From Oceanobacillus alkalisoli (GTDB lineage: Bacteria; Bacillota; Bacilli; Bacillales; Amphibacillaceae), in contig NZ_JAKGBW010000010.1 of NCBI RefSeq assembly GCF_021556485.1, positions 1 to 64,000 on the forward strand: 64,000 bases of DNA, written 5' to 3'. Of the stretch, positions 35,818 through 46,257 are shown in pieces. The notes beneath the pieces are model-generated. The model worked only from the letters and a program-made list of their open reading frames with translations, was not told the origin of the DNA and searched no databases. A program made the translations under genes and the position numbers. The stretch's first letter is position 1. Each line of letters opens with the position of its first letter.

Positions 35818-36261
35818 GTTTTACCTCTCCTTGTATGTTTATTTTTGTGCTCTCTTGCTTGCAGATTCATATTATCACGACTTTTTTGTAATAATTAAGG
35901 GATAGATTTCCAGTGGATTCTACCATTTTTAAAAGTCTTATAGAATTTGCGTGAAACTTAAGTTTCCTATCCTTTTAGAGTCCGTATAAAAACCGAAATG
36001 AAGGAAATTGCTAAGTATTATGGCAGGTTTTACTAAAAGAACGCCCTTGACACTCCCTAAATTCTGAGCTTTTATTACAAAAAAGGTGATTTTTCATTAC
36101 AAGGGATGAGAAAATGTAATTGAAATGTTACTTGATTTTTCCCCCTAAACTGTCTTACGTTTAAGAGAGGCAATATATAATTGATAGAGGACTATCTGTT
36201 TGTTGACGGATTACCTACAACGTGAATAGACGAAATTACACATCATTGGAGGATTATAAAT
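35818..36261. other. 444-bp intergenic region upstream of mreBH
   Basis: No open frame. Seen: a perfect 14-base palindrome GAAACTTAAGTTTC at 35953-35966; a possible SigA promoter TTGACA (36047-36052), 17 bases, TTTTAT (36070-36075); and a CCCCC run near 36142. B. subtilis mreBH is SigI-dependent (-35 ACCCCC, -10 CGAA), but no CGAA is found at a fitting distance. Confidence 0.5.
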
Positions 36262-37269
36262 ATGTTTTCAAATGCAGAAATTGGAATTGACTTAGGAACC
36301 GCAAATATACTTATTTACTCAAAAACAAAAGGTGTCGTTTTAAATGAGCCATCTGTCGTGGCGATTGATGTTAATACAAAAGATGTTGTCGCTGTTGGAA
36401 CAGAAGCAAAAGAAATGATCGGGAAAACTCCGAAAAATATTATTCCGATTCGCCCGCTCCGTGATGGGGTCATTGCCGATTATGATGTTACCGCCCAAAT
36501 GCTTAAAGTATTCTTAAAGAAAGTAAGCAAAAAAATTGGTGTCTCCATGCGAAAGCCAACTGTTGTCGTCTGTACACCAGCAGGCAGTACTGCTGTAGAA
36601 AGACGGGCGATTCATAATGCGATCTCAAGCTTTGGCGCAAAAACCGTACATTTAATTGAAGAACCCGTCGCAGCCGCCATCGGAGCAGACCTTCCCGTGG
36701 ACGAACCACTTGCTAGTGTCGTTGTTGATATCGGTGGAGGAACTTCAGAAGTCGGAATCATTTCCTTTGGCGGTGTCGTTTCCTCAAATTCAATCCGGGT
36801 CGGCGGAGATAATCTGGACGAGGAAATCGTTCACCATATCCGAAAAAACTATAATGTTTTAATCGGAGAACGGACAGCTGAAAATATTAAAATGGAAATC
36901 GGTTATGCCCATCCAAACCATAAAGAGGAAACGATGGCTATCCGTGGTCGGGATATGGTGACAGGCTTGCCGAAAACAATTGATATTACATCAACAGAAA
37001 TTCATGAAGCAATTAAAGAACCGCTCCTTAAAATTCTCGATGCAGTAAAAGCCACCCTTGAAGACTGTCCGCCGGAATTAAGTGGAGATATCGTTGATCA
37101 TGGTGTTGTATTAACAGGTGGAGGCTCCATGCTTCAAGGCATGAAAGAATGGCTTGCAGGTGAACTGAATGTCCCCGTCCACATGGCGCCAAATCCACAA
37201 GAAGCGGTCGCGATCGGCACAGGCAAATCTTTAAAAATCATCAATAAATTGCAAAAAGCAGCGAAATAA
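36262..37269 (+). CDS. mreBH: Rod-shape determining actin homologue MreBH
   Basis: 335 residues, bacterial actin fold. Phosphate 1 motif [12 protein letters not shown], connect/phosphate 2 [18 protein letters not shown], adenosine motif [10 protein letters not shown]. It directs lateral wall synthesis and lytic enzyme placement. Length, isolated location and the [15 protein letters not shown] start fit MreBH rather than MreB (mreBCD operon) or Mbl. GGAGG sits 9 bases before the ATG. Confidence 0.92.
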   Translation: MFSNAEIGIDLGTANILIYSKTKGVVLNEPSVVAIDVNTKDVVAVGTEAKEMIGKTPKNIIPIRPLRDGVIADYDVTAQMLKVFLKKVSKKIGVSMRKPTVVVCTPAGSTAVERRAIHNAISSFGAKTVHLIEEPVAAAIGADLPVDEPLASVVVDIGGGTSEVGIISFGGVVSSNSIRVGGDNLDEEIVHHIRKNYNVLIGERTAENIKMEIGYAHPNHKEETMAIRGRDMVTGLPKTIDITSTEIHEAIKEPLLKILDAVKATLEDCPPELSGDIVDHGVVLTGGGSMLQGMKEWLAGELNVPVHMAPNPQEAVAIGTGKSLKIINKLQKAAK

Positions 37270-37299
37270 CGGGACATGGGGTCAGTGAACTTGTCCCAT
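37270..37299. repeat. R4 repeat, half copy behind mreBH
   Basis: GGGACATGGGGTCAGTGAAC plus TTGTCCC begins directly after the mreBH stop codon. Confidence 0.7.
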
Positions 37300-37308
37300 T
37301 TCAAAACT

Positions 37309-37345
37309 AAAAGCCTTCCGGGCAAATTACCTCGGAAGGCTTTTT
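37309..37345. terminator. Bidirectional terminator
   Basis: AAAAGCCTTCCG / CGGAAGGCTTTTT between convergent genes. Confidence 0.92.
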
Positions 37346-37360
37346 CATCCTATTCACAAC

Positions 37361-38509
37361 TTAAAGCAGCATTTCCTTAATTTCTATCCCTCTTTCTTTC
37401 AACGCAGCAATATACACTTCACCAGGGACTGCGCGCTCCGGGGGATAAACTCCCTTCTTTGCAATCGTTCCTGCAGCGATAAGCTGTGCGACAATCGAAA
37501 TCGTACTCGCCGTCACCCGTGCCATTGCGGTAATATTCAGGTCCGTATCTTTGAACGTCTGCATCTCATACTGGTATGTTCTCGGCTCTCCAGCCTTCAT
37601 TCCAGAAACGACAACCCGAAGTAATACCGCATCATCTTTGTCACCCAGATTTACAATCGGATCAATCGCCTGTAAGACGACCTTACGCGGATTCACCTTT
37701 CTTCCATCCACTTCCACTTCAAAATCCGCTTTAGTAAGATTCAGATCAACAAGTAACTTAAATTTTTCTGCATGTCCCGGATAACGAATCGTTTTATACT
37801 CCAATGTTTGCACGTCCGGATACGACTGGGTTAGCGTCGATGTTCCCCCTGACGTATGAAATACTTCCAATGGACCGAACTTTTCAAAATGAATTTCCTC
37901 GATTTCTGATAAAGAAGGAATTAATTTTTGTTCTCCGTCCCGAATGATGAGTGAGGGATCTGTATAATGGTCAAAAACTCCTTCCATTGAAAAGACATGA
38001 TTATACCCAAGTGGAGGATCTGGCCGGACTGGGATTCCTCCTACATAAAGCCTAATTTCCTTGAGCTGATCGAGTTTACGTGCCCCGTAGCCTGTAAGAA
38101 TGTTAATCATTCCCGGCGCAACACCTAGGTCAGGGATAATGGTGACGTTCTTACGCTTCGCTGCTTCATCTAAAGTTAAAACCTTGTCTGTCATCCCACC
38201 AATATGTCCGCCTAAATCTACTACATGTGTACCGACAGCCGCTCCCGTTTTTGCAACTATTTCGTTAAACGAGTAAAAGAGCGCATTAATAACAACATCA
38301 AACCGCTTCATAAAACTCTCCAATTCATCCCGGTCACTAGCATCAACTTTATAAGTTACAAGCTTTTCCGAAGCAATTGCCTGTTCCGTTCGCTTCATCT
38401 TTCCAGCGTCAACATCAGCGAGCCCTACTACTTGCACATCTTCACTGTTCACTAAATCCCGCGCAGCTTCCTTTCCCATCAACCCAGAACCGAGCACACC
38501 GATTTTCAC
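37361..38509 (-). CDS. Saccharopine dehydrogenase-family protein, probable L-lysine 6-dehydrogenase
   Basis: 382 residues. N-terminal Rossmann motif [15 protein letters not shown], middle [17 protein letters not shown] and [19 protein letters not shown], as in the lysine 6-dehydrogenase family that oxidises the epsilon-amino group of lysine to allysine/piperideine-6-carboxylate. GTG 38509 is 6 bases after GGGGGG and gives the N-terminus MKIGVLGSG; the ATG at 38515 touches the ribosome site. Adjacent upstream gene encodes an aldehyde dehydrogenase that could take the product. Exact substrate is inference. Confidence 0.75.
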   Translation of the reverse strand: MKIGVLGSGLMGKEAARDLVNSEDVQVVGLADVDAGKMKRTEQAIASEKLVTYKVDASDRDELESFMKRFDVVINALFYSFNEIVAKTGAAVGTHVVDLGGHIGGMTDKVLTLDEAAKRKNVTIIPDLGVAPGMINILTGYGARKLDQLKEIRLYVGGIPVRPDPPLGYNHVFSMEGVFDHYTDPSLIIRDGEQKLIPSLSEIEEIHFEKFGPLEVFHTSGGTSTLTQSYPDVQTLEYKTIRYPGHAEKFKLLVDLNLTKADFEVEVDGRKVNPRKVVLQAIDPIVNLGDKDDAVLLRVVVSGMKAGEPRTYQYEMQTFKDTDLNITAMARVTASTISIVAQLIAAGTIAKKGVYPPERAVPGEVYIAALKERGIEIKEMLL

Positions 38510-38541
38510 CTGCATCCCCCCAACAATAGTTGTGATATCTA

Positions 38542-40026
38542 TTATTCTTCCACATCAATTTGGGCACGTTGCAATTTCCCGCTATAATCAACATAAACAG
38601 CTTTCCATTCGGTAAAAACATCTAATGCTTGAACACCAGAATCACGATGCCCATTCCCCGTACCTTTCGTTCCACCAAACGGCAAATGAATTTCCGCACC
38701 TGTCGTACCAGCGTTCACATAAACAATACCTGTGTCCAGATCCCGCTTGGCCCGGAATACTTGATTCACATCTTGTGTGAAAATGGAACTCGATAATCCG
38801 TACGTCACCCCATTATTCACTTCAATCGCTTCCGCAAAACTTTTAACAGGTATGATGGAAACGACTGGCCCAAATATTTCTTCTTGGGCAATGCGCATCG
38901 AACTTGTCGCGTCTGTGAATAATGTTGGTTCAAAGTAATGCCCTTTCGTATAAGAATTCCCTGTTAAAACATGCCCGCCTGCGAGTAACTTTGCTCCTTC
39001 ATTTTTTCCAATCTCAATATAACGCTCCACTTTTTCAAGACCTGCTTTATTAATAATCGGTCCGACTTTAATGCCTTCTTCCAAACCATCACCGATCGTT
39101 AAACCTTTCATCGCTTCCAGCAGCCGTGTTTCAAATTCTTCCTTCACCGCTTTATGAACAATAACCCGACTGCATGCTGTACAGCGCTGACCACTTGTCC
39201 CAAATGCACTCCAAACGACTCCTTCAACCGCTAAATCAAGATCAGCATCATCCATTACGATAACAGCATTTTTTCCGCCCATTTCAAGCGACACTTTCTT
39301 CAGTTGTCTTCCGCATTCAGCGGCAATATTTCGTCCGACTTCATTCGAACCTGTAAAAGAAATCACCCGGATATCTTCATGATGTACCAGCGCATCTCCA
39401 ACCGTACCACCTGTCCCAAATACAACATTCATCACCCCTTCAGGCAACCCTGCCTCTTCAAAAATCTTCGCCAGTTCATATGCCATAATCGGGGTCTCTG
39501 TTGCCGGTTTCCAGACGACGGCATTACCTGCAACAATTGCCGGAAAGGACTTCCATGTCGCAATCGCAATCGGAAAATTCCACGGCGTAATAATCCCTAC
39601 AACACCAATTGGCGCCCGCTCGCTCATCGCGAATTTATCCGGCAGTTCCGCAGGGGTCGTTTGTCCGAATAACCGTCTTCCTTCTCCTGCCATATAAAAA
39701 GCCATATCAATTCCTTCTTGGACCTCTCCCCTTGCTTCCTCCAGCACTTTGCCATTTTCCATTGTAAGCAGACGGGAGAGATGCTCTTTTTTCTCTTTCA
39801 TGAGTGAACCGACCCGGTAAAGTATTTCAGCCCGCTGTGGTGCCGGCACAAGCGCCCATTTTTTCTGAGCACGTTTTGCGGCCGCTACTGCTTCAGCAAC
39901 TGCCGCTTTCTCTGATAATGGCACTTGGACGATTTCTGCACCAGTCGCCGGATTATAAACAGCCGTCCATTCACTTCCCCCCACCCATTCACCAGCAATA
40001 TAATTTTGCAATATTTTTTCTTCCAT
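38542..40026 (-). CDS. NAD(P)-dependent aldehyde dehydrogenase, probable aminoadipate-semialdehyde type
   Basis: 494-residue ALDH superfamily enzyme. Cofactor GFTGSNEVG-type motif [12 protein letters not shown], catalytic glutamate LEMGGKNA, catalytic cysteine GQRCTACSR, and the C-terminal [20 protein letters not shown]. In a likely operon with the lysine dehydrogenase-like gene (about 30-base gap). Together these would convert lysine to alpha-aminoadipate. Alternative: a ketoglutarate- or succinate-semialdehyde dehydrogenase. AGAAGGAGG before the ATG. Confidence 0.85.
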   Translation of the reverse strand: MEEKILQNYIAGEWVGGSEWTAVYNPATGAEIVQVPLSEKAAVAEAVAAAKRAQKKWALVPAPQRAEILYRVGSLMKEKKEHLSRLLTMENGKVLEEARGEVQEGIDMAFYMAGEGRRLFGQTTPAELPDKFAMSERAPIGVVGIITPWNFPIAIATWKSFPAIVAGNAVVWKPATETPIMAYELAKIFEEAGLPEGVMNVVFGTGGTVGDALVHHEDIRVISFTGSNEVGRNIAAECGRQLKKVSLEMGGKNAVIVMDDADLDLAVEGVVWSAFGTSGQRCTACSRVIVHKAVKEEFETRLLEAMKGLTIGDGLEEGIKVGPIINKAGLEKVERYIEIGKNEGAKLLAGGHVLTGNSYTKGHYFEPTLFTDATSSMRIAQEEIFGPVVSIIPVKSFAEAIEVNNGVTYGLSSSIFTQDVNQVFRAKRDLDTGIVYVNAGTTGAEIHLPFGGTKGTGNGHRDSGVQALDVFTEWKAVYVDYSGKLQRAQIDVEE

Positions 40027-40225
40027 GTGAAAAAACCTCCTTCTATATTCTACTTTTATAATAGGAAAGCATGCTTCAAACTTTATTTTTTTACCACCTT
40101 TTAATTGAAAGCGATATCACTTCATCTATATACTATATTCGATATTTCTTTGCTTTTTCCTGTTTCATGGGTAAAATTACTACTAAGTATAACGGATATA
40201 AATGGAATTTAAGGGAGGAATGACT

Positions 40226-40894
40226 TTGCAACTTGTGACAGTAGACTTTGACGGAACTTTATTTCAAGGGGATTCTTTTAATCTAATGTTCCAGGCAGGG
40301 AAGAAAGAGTTCGGTATGAGAGAATGGTCAACCGTATTAATCGGCACGATTCAAGCGTTGTTTTTAGGAATGACAAAAGGTAAACATGCACTGCGGATTC
40401 ATTTCTTCAAAGCTTTCGCCAAAACATTCAAAGGGAAGACGGAAAAAGAACTTGGACACTTTTTCGACGAGCTGATTGAAGCTGGAAAAAATCAGATTAA
40501 CGAACCGCTCGTACATAAAATAAAGGAACATCAAGAAAACGGCATGCAAGTCATCATTCTTTCGGGAGCATTAAAGCCATTTTTAGATGCATTAACTGAA
40601 AAGCTGGGACTTACCGTTACGACGATCGGCACGGAATTATGTTTTGAACAGGATGGGAAATGTACGGGTGAAACTGGTCCGGTCATTAATGGGGAAGAAA
40701 AAGTTCAGGCAGTGACCAATTGGCTGGAAAAACTCCAGCTTAAGCCCGAAGAGACGGAAATCTGGGCTTATGCAGATAGTAAAAGTGATATCCCTCTCCT
40801 GCATTTTGTTGATAAACCGATGATCGTTAATCCGAAGAATGGTATGAGAGAGGTCGCTAAAATGAACCAATGGCCTATTTTTGGAGGGAATTAA
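40226..40894 (+). CDS. HAD-IB family phosphatase (SerB-like)
   Basis: 222 residues. Motif I VDFDGTLF (D7 and D9), motif II ILSGALKPF, motif III/IV with K in GEEKVQAV and YADSKSDIPLL. Fold type matches phosphoserine-phosphatase-like subfamily IB. The start is TTG 40226, with GGGAGG 7 bases upstream; the ATG at 40220 overlaps the ribosome site and the ATG at 40202 lies before it. Monocistronic, divergent from the ALDH operon. Substrate unknown. Confidence 0.85.
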   Translation: MQLVTVDFDGTLFQGDSFNLMFQAGKKEFGMREWSTVLIGTIQALFLGMTKGKHALRIHFFKAFAKTFKGKTEKELGHFFDELIEAGKNQINEPLVHKIKEHQENGMQVIILSGALKPFLDALTEKLGLTVTTIGTELCFEQDGKCTGETGPVINGEEKVQAVTNWLEKLQLKPEETEIWAYADSKSDIPLLHFVDKPMIVNPKNGMREVAKMNQWPIFGGN

Positions 40895-40895
40895 T

Positions 40896-41050
40896 AAAGT
40901 GAAACTTCATTCAGTAGGAGTTTCCTTATCTCCCTTTCTGCATGTTAGTTGAACAGAATCAGGGATTTACGGACTGCTTATCCCCGCCTCCTCATTTTGA
41001 ATTTCCCTCATGTTTAGAGGTGGGGGGATTACAGACCGTTAATGTGTGAT
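40896..41050 (+). repeat. R1 repeat, copy d
   Basis: AAAGTGAAACTTCATTCAGT start, hairpin arm TTAGTTGAACAGAATC, GGGATTTACGGACTGCTTAT, and AGGTGGGGGGATTACAGACC near the end. Located between convergent HAD and tldE genes. Confidence 0.82.
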
Positions 41051-41113
41051 AAAACTTGGAGGTTAAAGACCGCCCATACTTGAGCATGGAGTGGTTCTCT
41101 TTATTTTCATTCC

Positions 41114-42469
41114 TTAATCAAAAGTAACTGCCAAGCTCTTAAGCTTAAGGGACGGGGAGCCAATATAACCTGACCCGCTCATTGGTGAAAATTCAAGATC
41201 TGCCCCGACTTCTTCAACATCTTGTAATACTTCAAAAAAGTTACCGGCGACCGTCATCAGTGTCGTTGGTCCAATGATTTTACCATTCTTTACATAAAAT
41301 CCATTAGCGGCTAGAGAGAAATCACCAGAAATTGCGTCAGCCCCCGAATGAAGTCCCGCCAAATCCGTGATGATGATGCCTTCTTGCAGATTGCCATATA
41401 ACGCCTCATACGCTTTCTCTGCGGGCACCACATACAAGTTTGAGGCACTGACCCCAATCGTTTCTTTATAAGACGATTTATAGCCATGTCCTGTAGAAGA
41501 AACACCGTCTTTCTTTGCCGTTTTTAAATTATGGAGGTAGGATTTCAGTTCTCCGTTCTTCACTAGGTTTAACTCGCTCGTTGGCACCCCTTCTGAATCA
41601 AAGTTTCCACTATGCGTTCCTTCAGGTAAAAAGGGATTATCCAATAAAGAAACTTGTGCTGACGCTATTTTTTCATCCAACTTCCCTTTTAAACGTGATT
41701 GGCCTTTTTGAACCGCTTCAGCAGAGAACGATGATGCAAAGGTTGCGACAAGTGCCGCTGCAGCGGTATTTTTAAGAATGACTGGATAGGTTTGATTAGG
41801 ATAAGCCTCTTCACCAAGATGACTTAGACTCTTTTCAACTGCTTCTTTCGCTATTTTTTCGGCATCGAGTGAAGCGAAGTCCTTCGTTATTTTAAAATAA
41901 AAATCTGACTTGATTTCTTCCCCTTCTTTTACAACGACAGAAAAGATGGCATATAAGAAGTTATTTCGATCGTTTAGCGTGAGTCCTTTGTTATTAAACA
42001 ACCCTTTTTCAATAGATTGATCCTGGATTGCTGCATAATCCGTTTGAAAAACCCGCGGGTCATAGGCATAAATTTTCTTCTCGACTTCTTTTAAGAACGC
42101 AATTTTTTCTTCGGCTGTTACTTCATCAAGTTTTGGTGAATAAAAATCCGTTTCCTGATAAGTTGCACCCTCACCTGTAAAAAGCTCTTCAGGCTCCTCT
42201 TCTATCAATGGTGCATTTTCCTGAATACTTTTCAGCAAAAATGACACCGATTCCCCGTCCAGCTTCTCAGTATAAGCATAACCCATCTGCCCATCATAAA
42301 GCCCGCGAACAGAGACACCATTGACGGTAGAGGACTCATACCCATCTATTTCACCTTTAAAGATTTGCACAGAAAAACTTTCCTGTTTCTCGTAATACAG
42401 CTCTAAATCGGTAAACCCTAATTTTTCTCCTTCTGTAAAAAGCCGCTTCTGGAATGTTGCTAAATCCAT
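41114..42469 (-). CDS. tldE: Metalloprotease-like protein TldE (PmbA)
   Basis: 451-residue TldD/PmbA-family partner. It lacks the HExxxH metal motif present in the neighbouring protein, as expected for the TldE subunit of the TldD/TldE heterodimeric protease (known to process modified peptides and, in enterobacteria, CcdA and microcin B17). Motifs include GVSVRGLYDGQMGYAYTEK, GTHSGNFDSEGVPTSE and GLHSGADAISGDFSLAANGF. Start overlaps the tldD stop (TAAATGG) with GAAGGGAGG upstream. Target peptide in this host unknown. Confidence 0.92.
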   Translation of the reverse strand: MDLATFQKRLFTEGEKLGFTDLELYYEKQESFSVQIFKGEIDGYESSTVNGVSVRGLYDGQMGYAYTEKLDGESVSFLLKSIQENAPLIEEEPEELFTGEGATYQETDFYSPKLDEVTAEEKIAFLKEVEKKIYAYDPRVFQTDYAAIQDQSIEKGLFNNKGLTLNDRNNFLYAIFSVVVKEGEEIKSDFYFKITKDFASLDAEKIAKEAVEKSLSHLGEEAYPNQTYPVILKNTAAAALVATFASSFSAEAVQKGQSRLKGKLDEKIASAQVSLLDNPFLPEGTHSGNFDSEGVPTSELNLVKNGELKSYLHNLKTAKKDGVSSTGHGYKSSYKETIGVSASNLYVVPAEKAYEALYGNLQEGIIITDLAGLHSGADAISGDFSLAANGFYVKNGKIIGPTTLMTVAGNFFEVLQDVEEVGADLEFSPMSGSGYIGSPSLKLKSLAVTFD

Positions 42470-43864
42470 TTAGTTTGCCTCCCTTCCACCGACCGTAATT
42501 TCACTCACACGGAGCATCGGCTGACCAACGTTTACTGGAATGCTTCCGCTTGATGCACCGCACATACCCGCACCATGGGCCAGGTTATTGCCAACCATAT
42601 CTACTTTTTGAATTGTTTTTGCACCATTTCCAACTAAAGTTGCCCCACGTATTGGTTTGTCGATCTTTCCATCCTTCACGATGTATGCTTCATTTACAGC
42701 AAAGTTATAATCGCCCGTTGCCGGATTGACCGAACCACCTCCCATATATTTCGCATAGATGCCATGCTCCGTATTTGCAATGATTTCTTCAGGTGTAGAT
42801 TTTCCTTGTGCGATATACGTATTTGTCATTCGGGAAGTTGGGGCGAATTTATAGGATTCCCGTCGTCCCGAACCGGTTGAATCTGCTTCCATTCTTCTAC
42901 CGTTGAATTTATCAATCATATATCCTTTTAAAATACCATTCTCGATTAAGGTATTTTTTCTTGCCTTTTCTCCTTCATCATCGATGTTGATGGAACCCCA
43001 TTCATTTGGTATCGTTCCGTCATCAATATATGTAACTAGGTCTGACGCAACTTTTTCACCAATCTTACCTGCGAATACTGAGTTGTTTTTTGCAACAGCT
43101 TCTGCTTCTAATCCGTGACCGCATGCTTCATGGAAAATAACTCCACCAAATTCATTATCAATAATTACTGGAAATTTCCCGCTCGGTGCAGGGTCTGCAT
43201 GGAGCATCGTGACAGCAATCCGGGCTGCTTCTTTTGCATAATGATTGAGATCCAGTCCTTCGATGAATTCAAAGCCCTGATACGCACCTGGTCCATAGAC
43301 CCCTGTCTGCATGTCTGTTCCATCCGATGCAACGGCTATAATCGCCATCCTGCTCCGTACGCGTTTGTCTTCTACAAAAGTTCCTTCCGAATTGGCGATT
43401 AACACGTTTTGTTCTTCATCGTTCAACCTGACAATTGCCTGGGAAATAGCTGGGTCGTAATTGGTTACAATATCACTAGCATTCCTTAATACAGCTAATT
43501 TCCGATTTTTCTCCACACCGCTCGGCATTAGCTGGATCGGATGAGCTGTTTCAATGGATTGTTTATCCAGTGGTAAGATAATCTCCTTTTCACTTTTCAC
43601 TCCCTGAAGCGCTTCTGCGGCGGTCTTAGCAGCTTTTAGAAGACCTTCCTCGGAATAGTCGTTTGTATATGCATAGACACTTTGCAGTCCTTTAAAAATC
43701 CGAATTCCCACACCGAAATCACGTCCTGCTAAGCTTTTTTCCAGTTTTCCGCCTTGATAATGCATATTATTCGTAAATCGATTTTCCACAAATACTTCAG
43801 AAAAGTCGCCACCTGTTGTAAGTGCGGCAGAAAGCACATTTTCAATTAAAGCTTTATTCAGCAT
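42470..43864 (-). CDS. tldD: Zinc metalloprotease TldD
   Basis: 464 residues with the HExxxH motif at 245-250 (HEACGHGLEAE), the catalytic centre of TldD, and the later FAPTSRMTNTYI and MGGGSVNPATGDYNFAV blocks. The ATG at 43864 follows AAGGAGG by 7 bases; an upstream start at 43900 precedes this ribosome site and was rejected. First gene of a tldD-tldE operon. No peptide-precursor gene is visible next to it. Confidence 0.93.
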   Translation of the reverse strand: MLNKALIENVLSAALTTGGDFSEVFVENRFTNNMHYQGGKLEKSLAGRDFGVGIRIFKGLQSVYAYTNDYSEEGLLKAAKTAAEALQGVKSEKEIILPLDKQSIETAHPIQLMPSGVEKNRKLAVLRNASDIVTNYDPAISQAIVRLNDEEQNVLIANSEGTFVEDKRVRSRMAIIAVASDGTDMQTGVYGPGAYQGFEFIEGLDLNHYAKEAARIAVTMLHADPAPSGKFPVIIDNEFGGVIFHEACGHGLEAEAVAKNNSVFAGKIGEKVASDLVTYIDDGTIPNEWGSINIDDEGEKARKNTLIENGILKGYMIDKFNGRRMEADSTGSGRRESYKFAPTSRMTNTYIAQGKSTPEEIIANTEHGIYAKYMGGGSVNPATGDYNFAVNEAYIVKDGKIDKPIRGATLVGNGAKTIQKVDMVGNNLAHGAGMCGASSGSIPVNVGQPMLRVSEITVGGREAN

Positions 43865-44113
43865 ATGATTCCTCCTTTTTTTAATTTTTATAAAATACAT
43901 ACATTTATTATACGGTAAGGAGCACTTGTCTTGAAAGCGAAATGAAGGAAATTTTTCAAAAACGATTATCTATAAAATGAAGCTACAATAAATCGAGGTT
44001 TTTCTTCATAGTTGAGCGATTCGGGGTGAAACCAATCCGTTCTGTTTTTCGTATGTAAATAGAGAGAACAATCACGATGCTCGAAAATTGTTTGAATACA
44101 AGGGGCTGTAACG

Positions 44114-44782
44114 ATGTTGCGTTTTTTTCGAAATTGGCGTCATCAGCGGAAATTAGGAAAAGTAAAACCTGGTGACGGACATACACTAAAAGCTTATCGT
44201 TTTTATCATCTGCTTTCCCGCTCACTTTTTCATATCAAATTAAATGAAGAAGATGGGGACCTTCACACTTATATGGTCAATGTTAATTATTTCAGTGAGG
44301 AATCGAAAGCAGACCTTTACTATGATGGTAAACATATTGCCACTTCCAAGCTGCCGGCTGCTTTTCCTGTTCCCGGTGGATTCATCGAGGTTGAAACGAC
44401 AACTTATGGTCTGAAACGTATGCATTTCATCTCTGAAGAAGGAAACGAACAACAACTCAGCCCACATCCTGGTTCGACAGAAGGACTCCGGATGAGGTTC
44501 GATCAGCGCTTTCCCAAGATAAGCAAGACGATTGGAATTCTGGCAGTTGCTATTTTACTCACATCCATTCTGCTTGGGTTACCGCAGCTTATTGCACTTC
44601 TTACGGAAATACCAATCGTTCAGGAGCATATCGGGACATTCGAATCCCCTATCATTCTACCAGGCTGGTTTAATACGTTCCTCGTTGTTGCGGGAGCTTT
44701 AGCAGCATTCGAGCGCGCCCTCACACTCCGGAATCATTGGCTAATTGATATGGACACCAACTTATGGGACGACTTCGGTTAA
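44114..44782 (+). CDS. Hypothetical membrane protein
   Basis: 222 residues: a basic N-terminus, a soluble beta-rich part (about 30-135, with YYDGKHIATSKLPAAFPVPGG), and two membrane helices (about 140-160 and 188-208), ending DMDTNLWDDFG. Family not recognised. ACAAGGGG sits 8 bases before the ATG. The preceding ~90 bases (43970-44060) look like a very degenerate R1 copy. Confidence 0.65.
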   Translation: MLRFFRNWRHQRKLGKVKPGDGHTLKAYRFYHLLSRSLFHIKLNEEDGDLHTYMVNVNYFSEESKADLYYDGKHIATSKLPAAFPVPGGFIEVETTTYGLKRMHFISEEGNEQQLSPHPGSTEGLRMRFDQRFPKISKTIGILAVAILLTSILLGLPQLIALLTEIPIVQEHIGTFESPIILPGWFNTFLVVAGALAAFERALTLRNHWLIDMDTNLWDDFG

Positions 44783-44812
44783 TCAACATTTGATTTTTAG
44801 TTTTTTCTCCAC

Positions 44813-44845
44813 AAAAAAACACCGTCCCTAAGGTTGGTGTTTTTT
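44813..44845. terminator. Bidirectional terminator
   Basis: AAAAAAACACC / GGTGTTTTTT between convergent genes. Confidence 0.9.
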
Positions 44846-44850
44846 CGTTC

Positions 44851-46035
44851 TCATTTATATAATTTCCTAAATTCATCCCGTGCTTCTGCCGAGAGCGAAC
44901 CACCGATATCCATCAGTTCGACAATATCTTTAAACGCTCGTTCCGGGATTGCCAAATCAGCAATTTCCTCAGCGGTGAAGCCTAAATTGATATCATCTTC
45001 CTTACCATCTTCAAGCTTATGGACAAAGTCCGGCTCTGTAACAAAAGGAGTCGACATTCCGACCATATCCGAATACTCCAAAGCTTCCAGTGCTTTTTCC
45101 GGAGAATTGATGCCGCCGCTCGACATGACTGGTACGCGCCCTGCAATATGGTCGTAAACGACTTTATTCATAATCTCATCTTTATACTTGCCCTGGCGAA
45201 TAGTCTGTTTATAAATATTCTTCCCCCAGCTTGCAGTAGCCAGGTAATGAATATCCGCCACTTCCATAATCCGGTCCAGAAAATAAAGAAATTCTTCCGC
45301 ACTATAACCAATTTCATTCCCGCGGGTTTCTTCCGGTGTCGCTCGGAACCCGAAAATAAAGCCTTCCGGTGCCTCCTCGTCAATTACCTTTTGCACAGCT
45401 TCCATCACTTCCGTCCCGAAACGCACACGATCATCAAGACTTTTCACACCATACTCATCATCTCGTCTATTGGAAAATGTTGAGAAAAATGTTTGAATCA
45501 GTAAGCGCTGGGCGCTGGATATTTCCACGCCATCAAAACCCGCTTGGATCGCCCGGCGAGTCGCATCCGCATACTGAGTTATGACTTTATTTATTTTCCG
45601 TTTACTCATCGGGATGACCGTATGTTCTACAGGTGTTTTAAGCTCTAGCTCACTCGGTCCATAGACGACACCGAAATCGCGGAGAGCAATTTTTGAAAAG
45701 CGTCCCGCATGTGTTAATTGGATAATCGCTTTTGAACCATCCTTTTTCATAGCCCGGGCTAGCTTCTTCAACCCTTCAATACTATGGTCATCATCAATAC
45801 TGAAACCATATTCAAATAACTGGCCATATGTTTCAATATAGGCAGCTCCTGTAACTTGCATTGGAGCGGAACCTGCCCGTCGCTCGGCATATGCGATATC
45901 CTCCTCCGTCACATGACCTTCTCTCGTAGATGAATTCGTTATCATTGGGGACAACACAAAGCGGTTATCCAGTTTTATTCCATTTGGTAATGAAATTTCT
46001 TTAAACAAGGGCCTATATCTTTCCGTTGTCTTCAT
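44851..46035 (-). CDS. Old-yellow-enzyme family NADH:flavin oxidoreductase (SirTM-locus type)
   Basis: 394-residue FMN TIM-barrel oxidoreductase. RPLFKEISLPNGIKLDNRFVLSPM start, AIIQLTHAGR, GFDGVEIS and VPVMSSGGINSPEKALEAL phosphate-binding region are seen. Divergent from gcvH-L; OYE-like and luciferase-like oxidoreductases accompany SirTM operons in Staphylococcus and Streptococcus. ATG 46035 has AGGTGA 7 bases upstream; an earlier start at 46077 was rejected. The role in the ADP-ribosylation system is unknown; a redox-coupled function is likely. Confidence 0.9.
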   Translation of the reverse strand: MKTTERYRPLFKEISLPNGIKLDNRFVLSPMITNSSTREGHVTEEDIAYAERRAGSAPMQVTGAAYIETYGQLFEYGFSIDDDHSIEGLKKLARAMKKDGSKAIIQLTHAGRFSKIALRDFGVVYGPSELELKTPVEHTVIPMSKRKINKVITQYADATRRAIQAGFDGVEISSAQRLLIQTFFSTFSNRRDDEYGVKSLDDRVRFGTEVMEAVQKVIDEEAPEGFIFGFRATPEETRGNEIGYSAEEFLYFLDRIMEVADIHYLATASWGKNIYKQTIRQGKYKDEIMNKVVYDHIAGRVPVMSSGGINSPEKALEALEYSDMVGMSTPFVTEPDFVHKLEDGKEDDINLGFTAEEIADLAIPERAFKDIVELMDIGGSLSAEARDEFRKLYK

Positions 46036-46175
46036 ATCTATCACCTGATACCCTTCTAAATATATTTTATTTATCAACGCTTCCCTATCTGTACTACTAT
46101 TTTTTCGTCAATGACTATAACAACTTGACCTCATTTATATTAAATCTATCATATGTCCGAATATTTTACCAATGT

Positions 46176-46217
46176 AAAACTTATCTTACCATGGTAGAAG
46201 TTTTATATGCTATACTG
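46176..46217 (+). promoter_or_regulatory. Candidate promoter/operator of the SirTM operon
   Basis: A perfect 10-base palindrome TACCATGGTA (46187-46196) flanked by AAAACTT and AAGTTTT lies directly upstream of a -10 box TATACT (46211-46216). TTACCA could serve as a loose -35. A regulator binding here would block the operon; its identity is unknown. Confidence 0.45.
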
Positions 46218-46257
46218 TAACATAGATTTAGAATTATAAAAGAAAGAGGGATAAATA

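Noticed and set aside
36121-36261. SigI promoter for mreBH.
   Set aside because: A CCCCC run is present near 36142, but no CGAA -10 motif at a fitting distance was found.
41066-41108. Intrinsic terminator for tldE.
   Set aside because: A weak hairpin with mismatches is present, but the stem and T-run are too poor to call.
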